Source: Centrapalus pauciflorus
Taxonomy: Eukaryota; Streptophyta; Magnoliopsida; Asterales; Asteraceae
Assembly: GCA_020465985.1 (NCBI GenBank)
Contig: JAANYP010003265.1
Coordinates: 39,143-103,142, forward strand
DNA length: 64,000 nucleotides
Reading direction: 5' to 3'
The notes under the pieces are model-generated. The model worked only from the letters and a program-made list of their open reading frames with translations. It ran no database searches and was not told where the DNA came from. This document shows positions 24,541-38,590 of this stretch, piece by piece (the first letter of the stretch is position 1; the number at the start of each line of letters is the position of its first letter). Position numbers and translations under genes: made by a program.

Positions 24541-26746
24541 TGTGACACCCTTGCCACAAAAACCTCCATTTACATAACACCCAGGATTAATCATGAACAC
24601 ACGATTACATAATGATCTGATAACTTAACTAAAGTGGGGAAGCATAAAAGTACATAAACTAAAATAATACAACTTTATCAAACACCCTATGGTGCTACAT
24701 AGGTTACACGTCTAAGTCTGCAAACTCGAAAGTATTACATTATCCCAGATTTTATTACAACAGTAGTTCCATAAATCAAATACCAAAATAAACAGTAGAA
24801 ATCTTCGAGTACTTCGACAAACGTCCTAGCTAGATGGTCCCGCCGCAGATTTCCCTTTTCCTGTAAAATGTAACAACTGAAAGGGTAAGCTAATGCTTAG
24901 TGAATACCATATGATTTTACACATTCTACAAATCTTTATGATGCCACCCAGAGTAACCGCGGTAACACATACCGTATACTCCACACGTACCCAAGGTACG
25001 CAAACCCGAGCCCGCAGCCCCTTCGAGCTGACACTCGACATAAAGAAACGAACCATCTGAGGCGGACATACCAACTGGGATGACTTACTGTCTATCCTGA
25101 CCACAGAGGTGTCAAGCTCTTGGTCATATAGCACAGTAACATCAGAGTACAGATGCGAGCACACTGGTCCATCGATAGGATGCACAACAAAATGAAAGGA
25201 CATGCAACAAGTATGAATGTGCATCAATATATACGCTAGTTAGTAGAGTGCCAAACGAAAGTGAAACAACATGCCTCAGCAGGCAATGCAAACATAAAGC
25301 AGATGCAGACATGTTAAAATCAAAGGTACTCACAGTGGGTGCGTTATAATCTTCAAGTAAATTTTATTTCTTCTCGGGCTTTCAACCGGATCACAAAGTA
25401 CCCTACTGTGGGTTAAACAACACCACAAGGGACCTGATACATTTCCATACATAAAACATATCATACATATGTTTGGTATCAATATTAAAGTGTTACAACA
25501 TTCGGAACCTTCATCCGAAACTCACGCTAAAACCATCATTTTGGTGTGTTATTATTCCCAAATAACCCTTCATTTTATATCTTAATATATTACCAAAAAT
25601 ATCCCAAAAGTGTGATTAATTGTCCATGAAATCGGGTCCTTAATAACCCATCCGAATTACACATATGAAACCTAGAACTCGCCGAGTTGACTCAGCGAAC
25701 TCGCCGAGTTCAGATCCGAAGTTCGGATCCTTGGCCGGATTTCGGACCCATCCGAATTCGGGTCCATCCGAGTTCGGTTCTTATTTGATTTCGGTCCAAT
25801 CTAATTTCGGGTCTCATCCGAATTCGGGTCCCAACAGAATTCGGATCCAACACTTATGAATTTTTGAAGATTTGTTCATGTGTTATTGGGAACTCGCCGA
25901 GTTCCCCTATGAACTCGCCGAGTTCACATGCAGGTTTGTTCTTTGAAACTTACAGATTTTCACTAAAAATTTCCAAAATCAATTTCTAACCACATGCAAT
26001 CCAGAGGAATGTTATAATAACATAATTTGAGTGTTTCTACATCATTTTTCCATTCATATCACACTAATTCGTCCAGATTGGACCAAATATGATGAAAAAC
26101 CTCAAGAACACAAAACTTCATAAAAGTTCAGATTTCTAACCTTTTTGGACGAATTAACGGTTGATTCTTGTTCCAAATGCTTCAGAAACTTTCAAGGAAT
26201 GATTTCCAACTAGTTTATCCAACATGCAACAACATTTTTCCTCAGATTAAAAATCCGAATTTTGTATCTTTATTCTTCAAAATAAAACCTCAAACTTGAA
26301 ACTATGTTCTTACCTCCAAATCCTCTTGAATCTCAGATAATATGAAGCTTTAATCCACGAATTTAGTTCCACAATTTTTGAATTCAGCAGAATCTTAGAG
26401 AGTATGTGTGTGTTCTTAGAAATGAAAAGTTGTAAGAATGAAAATGAAAGACTCAATGTGCCTTTTATTCATAAGTTTCGGCTATTGACATAAGTAGCCC
26501 CTCGACTATTCTGATTTCATTAAATACTGATTTTGCCTTAGATTTATCATCACTAATATTTATAATCTTCATACTCCAATATAATAATTCACTATTTATA
26601 AAATTTCTTAATTTCTTAGAATAGCAACCAACTTTTAAATATCCGGATACATAATCACTTTTCATAATCCAACTTAATTATATAATTTACAAAATATCCC
26701 ACTAAGTAATCTAAATTACAGTAATTTAGATTTTAAGGATATTACA
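24541..26746 (-). mobile_element. T1 3' LTR
   Basis: 2206 bp, minus orientation; U3 start TGTAATATCC at 26746, U5 end at 24541. Donor-like GAG/GTAAG at 26314-26309, iterated CCGAATTCGG and GAACTCGCCGAGTTC block (25675-25925), acceptor-like TTTTACAG ending at 24861, then a short open tail GKGKSAAGPSS and stop (24826-24861). An open frame of 133 codons (24826-25227) overlaps this tail. Confidence 0.92.
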
Positions 26747-28537
<1,791 letters not shown>

Positions 28538-30073
28538 TTAGCATTTGTCATTCTTATTTAAAATGTCGATATCTTCTACATCTATCACGTTACATTCACT
28601 AAATGCTATCGGAGTCAGGTCCAAATTGAAGGCTACATCTTCAATTTCTAAGGTGCAGTTACCATATACGTGATCTAATTTGGCTAGAGTGTTGCTAGCA
28701 GTTTCTATGTCAAATATAGCAAATAACTTAAACAATGTCCTGATAAGTCGTTGTGCAAAAACCGTAGACACAAAAGATCTATTGACATCAGAATCAAACA
28801 TTACTATTGCAAGCAAAGAGTTAACTACAAACATACCCGTAATCACCTCCGGGTTTTCCCTAGCTTCCTCCGCGGTAATCTGGAATGCACTAACCTGTCC
28901 CCTTTGTGGCTGGTTCCGGCGGTTGACTGAACCACCACTTGATCCTCCAAATGATCGAGTCGAAGATGGAGCAACAGCTGTTGGAGTATTCTTTCGACAA
29001 ATCCTGCTATAGTGCCCCCACACACCACATTTATGGCACACATCCGATTTCCGTGGGCATTCATTCTGATAGTGACCCAATTCTCCACAGCAGAAACATG
29101 CATGCCCATTAGTACACTTGCCAAAGTGTTCCAAATGGCATTTATTGCAGTACTGCGGCTCGGTTTTGATGGAGTACGCACGAGCATGACCAGGAGAACT
29201 AGACTGCCGGCGATAAGACTGTTGTGGCGAGCACTGCGATGATCGTGCAGAACCAGAGTAGCCTCCTTCGCGTTGACGTTTCGGCAGTGAAGGTTGAGTT
29301 GGGTTAGCTGAAGCAACAGCAGACCCCATTACATATCCTGACATACTCAGGATCTGTTCCACATTTCTGGCAGCTTCCAGCAGACTAGCAAATGTGGGGT
29401 AACGTACGTTGCTCATCACCCTTCTGATTTCAAAATCAAGACCAACCTCAAATCGGGTCACTTTTCTTTCTTCTGTATCAACCTGATGAGGCGCAAATAA
29501 ACTTAGCCTCGTGAACTCTACAGCATACTGGGACACAGACTTAGTCCCCTGAATCAGTGTCATGAACTTAGCCTCTAGTCTTCGGCGCTCATCGGCTGGG
29601 CAGTATTGCTGAGTGAAAATTTCAGTAAACTCAGCCCATGTCATAACAGTCACCTTCTCCAAGGTTAAGGAGTTCACCATCAAATTTCACCACATTATCG
29701 CGTCGTTGGTGAACATAGCCGTGGCAAATCGGACCATGTCCTTCTCAGCACAATCGCTGATTCGGAAGGTCCTTTCTGTGGCTGTTATCCATTCCAGTGC
29801 AGTAACAGCATCTCCCAATCCATTGAACTCGGCTGCTCCATTTCCCTTAAAGTCCTTAAAACGACAACCCCTGGGCTTATTAGATGACCCAGTGTTGTCA
29901 TCTTGCTCGTCATTGTTTCCCTCTCTTTCCTTATTCTTCCTCTTATCTTCTCTTCGCTTAGCTTCGGCCTCATCTCGAGCCCGAAACTGATCTTGAATCA
30001 TCCAATTTTGCTCAACCATCAACGCTAGCATCATTTCTCTCGTTTCTTCGCGTGTCATTCCTACTCCAGACAT
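28538..30073 (-). pseudogene. T1 gag-protease, one internal stop
   Basis: Gag with the start of protease in one reading frame. ATG at 30073 (MSGVGMTREETREMM); a charged coiled-coil-like stretch; a capsid core (GDAVTALEWITATERTFRI); retrotransposon gag core continuing past a TGA at 29689-29687 where relatives have a second Trp; VSQYAVEFTRLSLFAPHQVD (about 29465-29530); zinc knuckles CFCCGELGHYQNEC (about 29050-29095) and CHKCGVWGHYSRIC (28998-29040). The protease has VMFDSDVNRSFVS near 28770-28805, where DSG has become DSD, and it ends at 28538 before the DWL element. The start matches those of T2 (50313) and LTRX (38457). Confidence 0.9.
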
Positions 30074-30275
30074 GTTCTGAAATATGAAACATATAACTTA
30101 TTTGGTAACATATCATTTATTTAGAGACACCACCCATTTGTCCCTTATGATAGTCAATGTCCTATGATTACTAGATCGTAACCTATCTTAGTTCAGATCA
30201 TTACTTAGTATTACTACATGTCATCACTTAATGTTTGAGACCAAGACCTCACGGACACTTGAATCTCAAACTACT
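30074..30275 (-). other. T1 leader
   Basis: About 200 bp between primer site and gag start. The last bases before the ATG (ATTTCAGAAC on the minus strand) are shared with T2 and nearly with LTRX. Confidence 0.7.
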
Positions 30276-30287
30276 GCTCTGATACCA
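30276..30287 (-). other. T1 primer-binding site
   Basis: Minus strand TGGTATCAGAGC, five bases inside the 5' LTR; perfect tRNA-Met type. Confidence 0.93.
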
Positions 30288-30292
30288 TTCGC

Positions 30293-32500
30293 TGTGACAC
30301 CCTTGCCACAACAACCTATATTTACATAACACCTAGGATTAATCATCAACACACGATTACATAATGATCTGATAACTTAATTAAAGTGCGGAAGCATAAA
30401 AGTAAATAAACTAAAATTATACAAATTTATCAAACACCCTACGGTGCTACATAGGTTACACGTCTAAGTCTGCAAACTCGAAAGTATTACATCATCCCAG
30501 ATTTTATTACAACAGTAGTTCCATAAATCAAATACCAAAATAGACAGCAGAAATCTTCGAGTACTTCGACAAACGTCCTAGCTAGATGGTCCCGCCGCAG
30601 ATTTCCCTTTTCCTGTAAAATGTAACAACTGAAAGGGTAAGATAATGATTAGTGAATACCATATGATTTTACACATTCTACAAATCTTTATGATGCCACC
30701 CAGAGTAACCGCGGTAACACATACCGTATACTCCACACGTACCCGAGGTACGCAAACCTGAGCCCGCAGCCCCTTCGAGCTGACACTCGACATAAAGAAA
30801 CCAACCATCTGAGGCGGACATACCAACGGGGATGACTTACTGTCTATCCTGACCACAGAGGTGTCAAGCTCTTGGTCATATAGCACAGTAACATCAGAGT
30901 ACAGATGCGACCACGCAGGTCCATCGACAGGATGCACAACAAAATGAAAGGACATGCAACAAGTATGAATGTGCATCAATATATACGCTAGTTAGTAGAG
31001 TGCCAAACGAAAGTGAAACAACATGCCTCAGCAGGCAATGCAAACATAAAGCAGATGCAGACATGTTAAAATCAAAGGTACTCGCAGTGGGTGCGTTATT
31101 AATCTTCAAGTAAATTTATTTCTCCTCGGGCTTTCAACCGGATCACAAAGTACCCTACTGTGGGTTAAACAACACCACAAGGGACCTGATACATTTCCAT
31201 ACATAAAACATATCATACATAGGTTTGGTATCAATATTAAAGTGTTACAACATTCGGAACCTTCATCCGAAACTCACGCTAAAACCATCATTTTTTGGTG
31301 TGTTATTATTCCCAAATAATCCTTCATTTTATATCTTAATATATTACCAAAAATATCCCAAAAGTGTGATTAATTGTCCATCAATTCGGGTCCTTAATAA
31401 CCCATCCGAATTACACACATAAAACCAGAACTCGCCGAGTTGACTCAGCGAACTCGCCGAGTTCAGGTCCGAAGTTCGGATCCTTGGCCGGATTTCGGAC
31501 CCATCCGAATTCGGGTCCATCCGAGTTCGGTTCTTATTTGATTTCGGTCCAATCTAATTTCGGGTCTCATCCGAATTCGGGTCCCAACTGAATTCGGATC
31601 CAACACTTATGAATTTTTGAAGATTTGTTCATGTGTTCTTGGGAACTCGCCGAGTTCCCCTATGAACTCGCCGAATTCACATGCAGGTTTGTTCTTCGAA
31701 ACTTACGGATTTTCGCTAAAAATTTCCAAAATCAATTTCTAACCACATGCAATCCAGAGGAATGTTATATTAACATAATTTGAGTGTTTCTACATCATTT
31801 TTCCATTCATATCACACTAATTCGTCCAGATTGGACCAAATATGATGAAAAACCTCAAGAACACAAAACTTCATAAAAGTTCAGATTTCTAACCTTTTTG
31901 GACGAATTAACGGTTGATTCTTGTTCCAAATGCTTCAGAAACCTTCAAGGAATGATTTCCAACTAGTTTATCCAACATGCAACACCATTTTTCCTCAGAT
32001 TAAAAATCCGAATTTTGTATCTTTATTCTTCAAAAAAAAACCTCAAACTTGAAACTATGTTCTTACCTCCAAATCCTCTTGATACTCAGATAATATGAAG
32101 CTTTAATCCACGAATTTAGTTCCACAATTTTTGAATTTTAGCAGAATCTTAGAGAGTATGTGTGTGTTCTTAGAAATGAAAAGTTGCAAGAATGAAAATG
32201 AATGACTCAATGTGCCTTTTATTCATAAGTTTCGGCTATTGACATAAGTAGCCCCTCGACTATTCTGATTTCATTAAATACTGATTTTGCCTTAGATTTA
32301 TCATCACTAATATTTATAATCTTCATACTCCAATATAATAATTCACTATTTATAAATTTTCTTAATTTCTTAGAATAGCAACCAATTTTTAAATATCCGG
32401 ATACATAATCACTTTTCATAATCCAACTTAATTCTATAATTTACAAAATATCCCACTAAGTAATCTAAATTACAATAATTTAGATTTTAAGGATGTTACA
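30293..32500 (-). mobile_element. T1 5' LTR
   Basis: 2208 bp, minus orientation, a near-identical partner of 24541-26746 with the same landmarks: donor-like site at 32067-32062, iterated block 31425-31680, acceptor-like site ending at 30613, short tail 30578-30613. It should hold the T1 promoter. Confidence 0.93.
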
Positions 32501-32505
32501 ATCAA

Positions 32506-32735
32506 TGATACATATTCGTTATCACACACCCATGGATTGAAAACCTCTTCTATAATAGCCAACCATTGAATTGACCCTTTTGAATTTAGACTAACTCCAT
32601 CAAATTTTAGGATTTCAATCGTCAATCCGGTCTTCTAGTAACTATTAACTTCCCCATGATTCCGTCTTAGTCACTCTACCAGATTCTCTTCGGTGACGAA
32701 CGATCAATATTGAACGAGGTCTCAAATAATACCAA
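32506..32735 (-). repeat. gag-derived tandem array, continuation (minus)
   Basis: Right-hand remainder of the unit split by T1. It carries the CACACACC..TTGAAAACCTC, CTCCATCAAATTTTAGGATT and CTACCAGATTCTCTTCGGTG landmarks, then stops near 32735 where a CRM-like pol begins. Confidence 0.8.
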
Positions 32736-33645
32736 CATTCTTTTTAATGACTTAATTAAGTGGTGTGTTCCCAAAGCAACGATAAAAACTTGCAATAACC
32801 ATGAAAACTTCAAACATCAATTGCACTCTTTGGAGTTGGCCAATCTTATATGGCCTTTACCTTTTTCTTCGTCCACTGATTCTTTGTCACGTACCACATA
32901 TCCTAGGAAAACAATGTGGTCAGTACAAAATATGCACTTCTTCAAGTTCGCATATAAAACCACTCTTTCGTAAGCATACTCAAAGCACATGTAGATATCC
33001 AAGATGATCATTCTGATTTTCAGAATAAATAAAAATGTCATCAAAGTATACAATAAAAACTTTCCAATGAAATCACGCAAAACCTGGTTGATTAATCTCA
33101 TGAATGTACGTACTAGGAGCATTAGTTTAACCAAAAGGTGTGACTACCATTCTTATAACCCATGTTCGGTTTTGAAAGTTGTTTTGCATTCATCGCCATC
33201 TTTTATGCGAATTTGGTGATATCCACTCTTTAAATAAATGTTAGAAAACAACTTGGAGCCATGCAATTCATTAAGCATATCATCTAATCGAGGGATGGGA
33301 TGGTGATACTTTACCATGATATTATTGATCACATGACAATCAACACACATCCTCAATGATCCATCCTTCTTTGGTACATATAAAAGTGGGATTGCACAAG
33401 AGGTCATGCTTTGTTGGACCCATGTTTTTGCGAGTCATTCCTCAACTTGCCTTTGCAACTCTTTTGTTTCTTCTGGAATTGTTCTATACACGGGATTGTT
33501 TGCAATAGATGACCCAGGAAAGAAATCAATCTGGTGTTCAATATCACGAATTGGTGGCATTCGATTAGAAACTTCATCATGGAACATGTCTTCAAATTTT
33601 GCAGAAGAGAATAATGTCACTCGGAAGGGTTCTGGCTAAATCATG
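32736..33645 (-). pseudogene. CRM-like reverse transcriptase, decayed
   Basis: Minus-strand RT of another CRM-like copy. Readable pieces: IRDIEHQIDF and NNPVYRTIPEETKELQRQVEE (33435-33555), MTSCAIPLLYVPKKDGSLRM (33330-33407), VINNIMVKYHHPIPRLDDML, LHGSKLFSNIYLKSGYHQIR (33200-33250), a damaged FMRLINQVL (33070-33110) and VFLGYVVRDKESVDEEK (about 32860-32905). Frames change several times and the catalytic YxDD is not intact (around 33035-33055). The array borders its 3' side. Confidence 0.85.
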
Positions 33646-34165
33646 AGCGGTTAATTGAGCTTCTTTAATCAAAAGAAATACAAACGACATATCAAAATTT
33701 AGGGCCTTTTATCTCGCTCTTTTTGCCAAGTTGCAATGTTGACTCTCTTTTCGGCAATAATTTTTTATGTTTTCTTTTTTCATCAGAACCTTCTTTTAAT
33801 CTGTTCATTATTTCTTTGGGTTCACTCACCTATTGTTGGCATCCCTTTGAAGTTGGACTTGATCCTCATAAACTTGACTAGGTGACATGGGTACAAGAGT
33901 TATGACTTTGGTTTTGTGAATAAAGGTGTGCTTGTTGGTGAAGCCATCGTGCCAAGCAACAAATGACACCATAACTCGTTTTTTTACCCTCACCTCACCA
34001 CTATCATTTAGCCATTGGAGTTATTATGGCTTATGATGCTTCATCGTTGGCAAACCTAACTTCTCAACCATGTTTAGCAACATTAGTACAACTTCAACCA
34101 TCAATTATAAAAGTACATACCTTGTCTTGAACATAACATCGAGTGTGAAATAAGTTCTCTCTTTG
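33646..34165 (-). pseudogene. CRM-like protease remnant
   Basis: Same layout as 10775-11401 but more decayed: a Lys-rich linker (33760-33830), the IHKTKVITLVPMSPSQVY-like stretch (33865-33920), KHHKP-like and, near 34080-34130, a remnant of the VIIDGGSCTNVA active site with frame breaks. It cannot be functional. Confidence 0.75.
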
Positions 34166-35297
34166 TGTGTCATCTTTTTCCTTGGAATGGGTGCTCAAGG
34201 CTCATCTAGCAACCAACAAATCTCCTTGAATAGATAACTCTTCTTCATAATCCATATCTTCTTGTGATGCCAATGTCCGAGCCATCCGTCTTAATTTCTC
34301 CATCTTCATGAATCACCATTGTAAGCCTATTTGGACATTGACTTGCAACATGACCCATTCTAAGACACTTGAAGACTTTATCTCACGTGTTTTAGGAATA
34401 TCAGAATTGGTTTTCTCCTTGAAGGTGTTTGTGGGTTTTTGCCAAGATTTGCCAAGATTTGGGGTTAATAGGAGAAAATGTGTTTTCCGATCTTTTTGAC
34501 TACTTGCTTTCCAAGTATTATTGCAAGATCCACCCCCTCTCTTGAGTTGCTTTTAGATTTTAACCGCCATATGAACAATGTCCTCAATTTCAAAGTATCA
34601 GCATTTCAACACGATCTCCAATTTTAAAATTAAGACCATGTAAGAACCTGACAATCGTGGCTTCCCGATCCTCTTCAATGTTTTCACAAATCATTGTAAC
34701 CTCGATTTCATTGAAATAGTCATCGACAGACTTAGTTCCATGTTTCAAACCTTGAAGTTTGTTCTAAAGATCACGAAAGTAGTGACTTGGTAGAAAACTT
34801 CATCTCATGATCCTGTTTAATTCACTCAAATATCAATGGGCCTTTCTCCATTTCTTCGCCTGTTAGTCATAAGTTGATCCCACCATGTTAGTGCATAATT
34901 TGGAAATTCAACAGCAACAAGTTTTACCTTCTAGCGGTCGTAGTATTCATGGAAATCAAACATGAATTCCATTTTTCTCTTTCAGTCAATGTATGCTTCC
35001 GAATCTGACTTTCCTTGAAAAGATAGAACTTCATCTTTATTGAAATGAAGTTGTTGTCTCTAGATGAATTTCATTTGTCTCATCCCATTCATCACCTTTA
35101 GAACCATAATCTTGATTTTTAGAAGAAACTTGTGATGATGTTCATTCACATGGTCTTTGTGCCTCCAATCGGTCCAATTTCTCATGAACTTAGATGAATT
35201 CATCTCTTATTAATCCACGCATTTCATTTTGAGATCTTGAACTTGATTCTTTGAAAGGATTATAACCTCTCCGCGCTTATGTATGTGTCTTCGGCAT
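34166..35297 (-). pseudogene. CRM-like gag, decayed, with its start
   Basis: Gag from a start at 35297 (MPKTHT) through an RSQNEMRGLIRDEFI region (35190-35250), a capsid core with NYALTWWDQLMTNRRRNGER (34830-34900), a region matching the CRM-L capsid tail (34600-34700), and a zinc knuckle near 34340-34385 (VFKCLRMGHVASQC; the first Cys is replaced). Many stops. The start codon nearly touches the plus-oriented array: no leader, primer site or LTR is present, so the 5' end was lost in a rearrangement. Confidence 0.75.
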
Positions 35298-36455
35298 GGT
35301 GCCATGCAAATGAATGGGAATAGGAGCCACGATTCATGAGAAGAAGGGAGGAACAGATGGCTCAAGTTGTCGTTCAATTAACAAATCAGATTGTGGATTT
35401 ATTTAATCGTGGACATGACGATAACTTTGAGAACTCGTTCAATGGTGATCGTTCGTCCCCAAAGAGAATCTGATAGAGCTGTTAAGACAAAATCAAGTGG
35501 TTGACAATAGTTATTGGAAAGCCCATGAAATTCACGAATTTGATGGAGTTTATCTGTATCCCAGAATCTTTAATCAAATGGCTGACTACTGTAGTAGATG
35601 TTTTTCAATTGAAAAACGTGTGTGATAATGAATGTGTTTCATTAATGGTCACTAGTGTATGTGGTATGGCATCAACATGGTTTGATGCATATGAATGGGA
35701 ATCGAAGCCACGATTCACGATACGAATTGAGGAACATATCTATTAAGTGGTCGTTCAATTAACCGATTCCGTGCTCAATTTATCGTTTACACAACGATGA
35801 CTTTGAGACCTCGTTCAATAGTGAACATTCGTCACCGAAGAGAATCTAGTAGAGCGACTAAGACGGAATGATGGGGATGTCAATATATATTGGTAGACCA
35901 GATTGACGATTGAAATCCTGGAATTTGATGGAGTTAGTCATCTAGAAGGGTCAATTGAATGGTTGGCTACTGTAGAAGAGGTTTTAAATCAATAGGTGTG
36001 TGATAGCGAACATGTATCATTGATGGCTACCTGTCTACATCGTAGGGCATCAACATGGTTCCATGCATATGAATGGAAATCGGAGCCACAATTTATGACA
36101 CAAATTGAGGAACATTGATCAAGTGGTTGTTCAGTTAACCAATCGAATGGTAACTTTGATTTATCATGGGCACAATATTGACTTTAGGAACTCTCTTAAT
36201 GGTAACGTTTCGTCACGAAAGAGAATCTGGTAATGCGACTAAGATGAAATTGTAGGGATGACGATAGTTAATGGAAGGCTGGATTGACGATTGAAATCCT
36301 TGAATTTGACGTAGTTAGTCTGAATCTAGAAGGGTTAATCGAGCGGCTGGTTACTGTAGAAGTGGTTTTTTAATTTTAAGAGGTGTGTGATAACAACGAA
36401 TATCTATCGTTGATGGGCACTAGTCTACATGATACGTCAAATCGCTTTGTGTCAT
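35298..36455 (+). repeat. gag-derived tandem array, plus-oriented block
   Basis: About three units in plus orientation. The landmark GAATTTGA(T/C)G recurs at 35536, 35921 and 36301 (spacings 385 and 380). The best-preserved unit is open over 81 codons (35501-35746): ending IKWLTTVVDVFQLKNV, then CDNECVSLMVTSVCGMASTW. The last unit runs into LTRX through TCGCTTTGTGTCATG, also found inverted at 24121-24135. Confidence 0.85.
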
Positions 36456-38250
36456 GTGTAACATCCCTTGGCTAAATTAGCTTTATGTAATTAGTTAATG
36501 TAACTTTTATTTGATTTTAAGCAATGTAATTTGAATTGCACTGACAAAACTTATGTTAAGGGTTAAACATGTTAACTGCAAGTAGTTAAGGTTAGGGGGT
36601 GTAATATGCATTTTTGGCAAAGTTTTATTAAATAAAAAACGTATATTTGCGAATGATGAATTATAATTTCATCATCTAATAATTCTAATAAACACCTAAA
36701 AACACACAAAGTGTCCATCTCTCTAATACTTCTCTGTAAGATTTCAAAGTGAATTCTCATCAATTGTTCATGAAAATCACATAATTGTGATCAAGAATCC
36801 AAGACCAACATGAGCCTACAAAGAAAACAAGGTAATATATGTTTAAATTAATCATTTGAACTCACTTTCTGTTGTGTGTGTGTTTTACGATCCAGTGACC
36901 ATTTTGCATGCAAGAGTGTTTAAAAACCTCAAATTGAAGTTATCATGTTGCAAATATCTAACTGAACACATAGTAACTAAAGCATGTAAAGCGGTTTAGG
37001 GTGATGGGTCTGAGATTTATAGTCTCGTCCCTAGGTGGGGCTTTGGTTTGGCCAGGCGTGGCCTACACCGGGACTTGGCCTCAGCTTAGGGGCCTTGGAA
37101 GAAGGACTCTGAGTCTTGAAGCTTCAGTGTGGGTTGGCTATGTGAGAGACCCCAAGACTATAGGTTTTCAGGGGGGAGGGGGGTGATTGAGAGCCTTTAC
37201 ACCCCGAAACATAAAGTCTCAGGGGGTGATGGGTGTTTTGGCAATATGGTTGTAAATCTAGAGGTGTGCTAGCTTTACATGGTTCTATTCTATTTCAAGG
37301 TTGTTTTTCTTAGAACACATTGTCAAACATAAATAATGGATAGACAGACTTAAAGACTCACTACAGATAGTTGATACTAAAGCAAGAGTGGAGCACAAAT
37401 ATAGCTAATAAAGGTAAAGAGAGCAAAGAGCGTGTTAAACATATTCTGTGAGTTATAGATTAACTGCGTATTATGTAAATTGAGACTTATATTGCAACGT
37501 AGCAATTATACGGCATTCTTTTAAATCCAAGCAGCTTAGATAAGTTGCACGTCATAATTCCCGAATTAGCTTAAGTTTTTCATACTAGCATGACTTCTTC
37601 TATACTCTCAACATTTCATACCCTATTCTATTGTAAAGCTTAGCATCAACACTATTGTTCAGTGACCAGGTCATAGTCTAAGCTATATTATTGTGCTATT
37701 TACATGCTGAAAGCACACACAGTAGAGTAGAGTTGACTCCTATGATACCCACATAGCTTATCATCCCAAGTAATCTTATTCGTTGATTTCAATAGCGGCA
37801 AAAGTTATTACTGTTTTAAGAAAAGTTATGCATTATAGCATTAATGACCGGCCCCTGATGAGTATAAAAGCATAACATAGCGTTGGAACACACCGCACAC
37901 ATAAATGTATGTTTAAATGTAAAAATCTACTAACTTACTTAGCAAAATAGATTATCAGTTGTTGCATATCTCTTTTCAGAAAAAGGTCTACATAAATTTG
38001 GGATGATAAAGGATTATCAATTGTTGCGGTATCAATAGTGGCAACAGTTTATACTGCTAGACCAAGCTTTTAGGTTCAGTTATTGATTAAGCTTAAGGTG
38101 CTTAGACTCCTACACAACTTAATTTGGGTATATAGTGGAAGTTAAAGCCTTTGGGATGTTAGTTAGTGGTTGTATTATACATAATGATGTAATAGCATAG
38201 CAAGGGTATCCTTTATTACTTTAATTTGAAACTTGGATTTTAATAACTAG
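36456..38250 (+). mobile_element. LTRX, plus copy
   Basis: Tekay-like LTR starting TGTAACATCC at 36456, an inverted homologue of 23506-24120 and 20075-20459. Contains a donor-like AAG/GTAATA at 36832, a GC-rich iterated GTCTC/GAGAC block (37000-37230) and an acceptor-like CTTTTCAG ending at 37979. The right end is uncertain: no clear TG..CA terminus or primer site; I place it about 200 bp before the gag start by analogy with T1. No gene. Confidence 0.72.
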
Positions 38251-38456
38251 TTAATAAGACTATTGTGCAAGCAATATTTTGAGTGAATCAATGTATTATG
38301 TGCAATACATAATCTCAAACTCAGGTGATGTTATATATCAATCATGTTAGGATGGCTTGAACTATGATAGGGTACAAAGACTAGTTGGATGGGGGCAAAA
38401 GGGTACGAAATGTAGGCTTTACACTAAAGATTATATGATTTATATTTTCAGAAGGA
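38251..38456 (+). other. Probable LTRX-element leader
   Basis: Sequence between the inferred LTR end and the gag start, ending TATTTTCAGAAGG as in T1 and T2 leaders. The primer-binding site is not recognisable. Confidence 0.4.
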
Positions 38457-38590
38457 TGTCAGGACAAGGTGGACCTTCTTGCGACGTTACACCAAAAAAA
38501 ATGCTCGAAATGATGCAACAACTGTTAGTGCAAAATAATGAAGAACATATGCAAATGCTAGCACAAAATAATGAGCAAAACAGCCATACA
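38457..38590 (+). pseudogene. Tekay-like gag N-terminus, truncated
   Basis: Starts at the ATG at 38457: MSGQGGPSCDVTPKKMLEMM, followed by a Gln/Asn-rich stretch (QQLLVQNNEE, MLAQNNEQNS). This parallels the T2 gag start (MSGDDMTPQQMFQMMQALM). After about 43 codons the coding match ends at the minus-oriented array. It shows that the LTR at 36456 also acted as a 5' LTR. Confidence 0.8.

Noticed and set aside
24826..25227. 133-codon open frame kept in both T1 LTRs (also 30578-30979)
   Set aside because: Its presence in both copies follows from LTR identity. No domain was recognised and it is not open in the other LTR families. Only its last 11 codons align with them, which I report separately.
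37001..37186. 61-codon open frame in LTRX
   Set aside because: GC-rich iterated block of the LTR; the inverted LTRX copy does not keep the frame.
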